In this document: piece after piece, positions 6,338-7,578 of the stretch
Position numbering within the stretch: position 1 is the first letter of the stretch
Layout of the letters: every line of letters starts with the position of its first letter
Assembly (NCBI GenBank): GCA_011390695.1
Contig: JAABRW010000472.1
Location: 1-7,578, forward strand
Length of the DNA: 7,578 nucleotides
Reading direction: 5' to 3'
Origin: Desulfotignum sp.
Lineage (GTDB): Bacteria > Desulfobacterota > Desulfobacteria > Desulfobacterales > Desulfobacteraceae
Program-made: the position numbers and the translations under genes
Notes under the pieces: generated by a model
What the model was told of the DNA's origin: nothing
The model's database searches: none
What the model saw: only the letters and a program-made list of their open reading frames with translations

Positions 6338-6373
6338 AGAAGTTGTTTGTATCAACTTCTCAGGGACTTTTTT
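6338..6373 (+). terminator. Candidate terminator after the DUF89-like gene
   Basis: AGAAGTTG (6338-6345) and CAACTTCT (6353-6360) form a perfect 8-bp stem with a 7-base loop, 12 bases after the stop codon. A run of six T's follows at 6368-6373, seven bases past the stem, which is farther than in a classical terminator. The far arm touches the stop codon of the opposing HipA-like gene (6360-6362). On the minus strand no T-run follows, so it should work mainly for the plus-strand gene. Confidence 0.5.
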
Positions 6374-7578
6374 CAACCGGATTCCCTTGGTCTAAAAAAT
6401 CTTTAAACTGCCGGGAAATTCTATGGTCTTTGGAAACATCCTCCCAAAAATCATATGCCAGACCTTTTATCTTTTCAATCTCATGATCGCTGATATCAAC
6501 ATTCAAAATATCGGATGCCTCAAAAGAAAAAGGTTGAACCTCAGCATCGCTTCTCGGGGCAAATCCCATTGAGCACATATCATAGACCGGCAAAAGCCTG
6601 AAGGATTCTTGCTCCATGGCCAGGCTCAGATTGCCCAGGTGCATGTCAACATTATTGATAAGCCGGCCAAAATACCATAAAGATTTGGTTGTAATGAGAT
6701 CTTTTTCACTGACCAGGTTGCTGTTGAACAATTCTGCCATTACTGTCACCCAGTTGTGGCCAATGCCGGCAAATTCATCATCAATGGATTTCATAGAAAT
6801 CATTGAGGACCTTCCAAACTCTCCATGTCTGTCAAATCGTTGCATCTCAATAAAATACCTTCCGTCCATTTCAAATAACCTGGTATCCGCAGCAGGGGAA
6901 ATATTATTGTTGATAACCTTGGCCGCATGATATTCGGTAACCAGGATATCCTTCCATCTTTGAGCAATTTCATTATCACCCCTGGGTGAAAACTTAACGA
7001 TGACGTGGGAGTCAAGATTGCCGTTGTACGCTGTGAATTTCGGGTGTTCACCGCCGGCAGAAGACCCTGGGAGTTCACCTTTCATCACGCTGTCTGCAAG
7101 CCCTGGATAATCGCTTTCGGAAACAGCCACTGGTTTGCGCTGAACACGCAATAGTGACTGCTCTCCAAATATGATATTTCCGGGCAGGTCCTCACCGTTG
7201 GAAATCAAATATCTCCCAATGTGGTTATTGGTCCAGAGCCTTGGGTCTGACGGAAAATCTTCGGATTGTGATGCTATTTTTCGGGCTATTTGCCACCCCA
7301 AAAATCCTTGGGGTCTTAAATCAAAAAAGTAATATGGCAGATCATCAAATAACCCATTATTGCCGCCCAACAACATCAGGGGAATATCCTGTGCCGGTTC
7401 TACAAAAAAACCACCGTGGCTCAATGGGCGTATATATCCGATTACAGAACTGTTTCCATGGGGCCCCACCATACCCAATGGCAGCTTGTCATTACCTCCA
7501 AACGCATTGCATGCTGCTGCATACCTGATTGATCGCCCCTCTTGTATCTGAACAACCTTATCACCCATGTCTCTGAGC
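6360..7578 (-). CDS. yjjJ: HipA-like serine/threonine kinase of the YjjJ type, N-terminus outside the window
   Basis: A HipA-fold kinase. HipA itself phosphorylates glutamyl-tRNA synthetase and induces growth arrest; the target of YjjJ-type members is not something I can state. The frame stays open to base 7578, with LRD before the ATG at 7568, and the first residues (GDKVVQIQEGRSIRY) match the end of the N-terminal winged-helix domain of YjjJ proteins. The true start therefore lies beyond the edge, and the ATG at 7568 is internal. Counting from that Met: FFDLRPQGFLG (81-91), NGEDLPGN (124-131), the glycine-rich loop SSAGGEHPKF (169-178), ATP lysine Lys192 (VIVKFSP), MQRFDR (242-247), the catalytic loop NNVDMHLGN with Asp308 and Asn313, and VYD with Asp330 as the metal-binding Asp. 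All kinase residues are present, so it looks active. There is no hipB in the window; the fused HTH of this type may replace it. Composition is more AT-rich than ald. Confidence 0.85.
   Translation of the reverse strand, partial: LRDMGDKVVQIQEGRSIRYAAACNAFGGNDKLPLGMVGPHGNSSVIGYIRPLSHGGFFVEPAQDIPLMLLGGNNGLFDDLPYYFFDLRPQGFLGWQIARKIASQSEDFPSDPRLWTNNHIGRYLISNGEDLPGNIIFGEQSLLRVQRKPVAVSESDYPGLADSVMKGELPGSSAGGEHPKFTAYNGNLDSHVIVKFSPRGDNEIAQRWKDILVTEYHAAKVINNNISPAADTRLFEMDGRYFIEMQRFDRHGEFGRSSMISMKSIDDEFAGIGHNWVTVMAELFNSNLVSEKDLITTKSLWYFGRLINNVDMHLGNLSLAMEQESFRLLPVYDMCSMGFAPRSDAEVQPFSFEASDILNVDISDHEIEKIKGLAYDFWEDVSKDHRISRQFKDFLDQGNPVEKSP

Noticed and set aside
4970..6376. A 468-codon open frame on the minus strand opposite the DUF89-like gene
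   Set aside because: It lies entirely antisense to a gene with a good ribosome site and family-like motifs. Its translation is rich in Gly, His, Phe and Asp with no recognisable domain, as expected from the complement of a coding frame with biased third positions.
2600..6420. A shared 14-bp string (ACTGCCGGGAAATT) in the purB upstream region near 2600 and again near 6407
   Set aside because: Only two copies, no similarity beyond the 14 bp, and one copy is within coding sequence. By rough estimate a match of this length is not very unlikely by chance in this window.

Overview
The window looks like chromosomal DNA from a Gram-negative, sulfate-reducer-like bacterium. Desulfobacterales or a related Desulfobacterota group is my best guess. 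The guess rests on base composition and on the mix of housekeeping genes with an IHF-type histone-like gene and a large DUF89-like protein. No rRNA or other firm taxonomic marker is present. I see no tRNA, rRNA, CRISPR array, insertion sequence or attachment site.

Layout: (1) Bases 1-2504, minus strand, hold a compact two-gene unit, purB (adenylosuccinate lyase) followed by ald (alanine dehydrogenase). The ald Shine-Dalgarno site abuts the purB stop codon, and ald runs off the left edge. (2) Bases 2505-2790 are a divergent, AT-rich intergenic region with promoter-like elements on both strands. (3) Bases 2791-3645, plus strand, carry an IHF-alpha/HU-family DNA-bending protein and a YfcE-type metallophosphoesterase 18 bp behind it, probably one transcript. 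(4) Bases 3674-4453, minus strand, encode a J-domain protein with a low-complexity linker built partly from an 18-bp tandem repeat. (5) Bases 4454-4564 are a short divergent promoter region with two adjacent inverted repeats. (6) Bases 4565-6325, plus strand, encode a 586-residue protein whose middle resembles the DUF89/ARMT1-like fold but whose metal-site motif looks altered. (7) Bases 6360-7578, minus strand, encode a HipA-like kinase of the YjjJ type that continues past the right edge, in a noticeably more AT-rich stretch than ald.

How the genes relate: purB serves purine synthesis (fumarate release) and ald links alanine to pyruvate. Their close packing suggests co-transcription rather than a shared pathway. 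The IHF-like and phosphoesterase genes are probably co-transcribed. The J-domain and DUF89-like genes share a divergent promoter region and might be co-regulated. The HipA-like gene converges on the DUF89-like gene and shows no separate hipB partner inside the window.

I found no clear multi-gene defence or mobile system. The items most worth a second look are the altered DUF89-like protein with its long unassigned flanks, the solitary HipA-like kinase, and the repeat-expanded J-domain protein with a possibly leaderless start.
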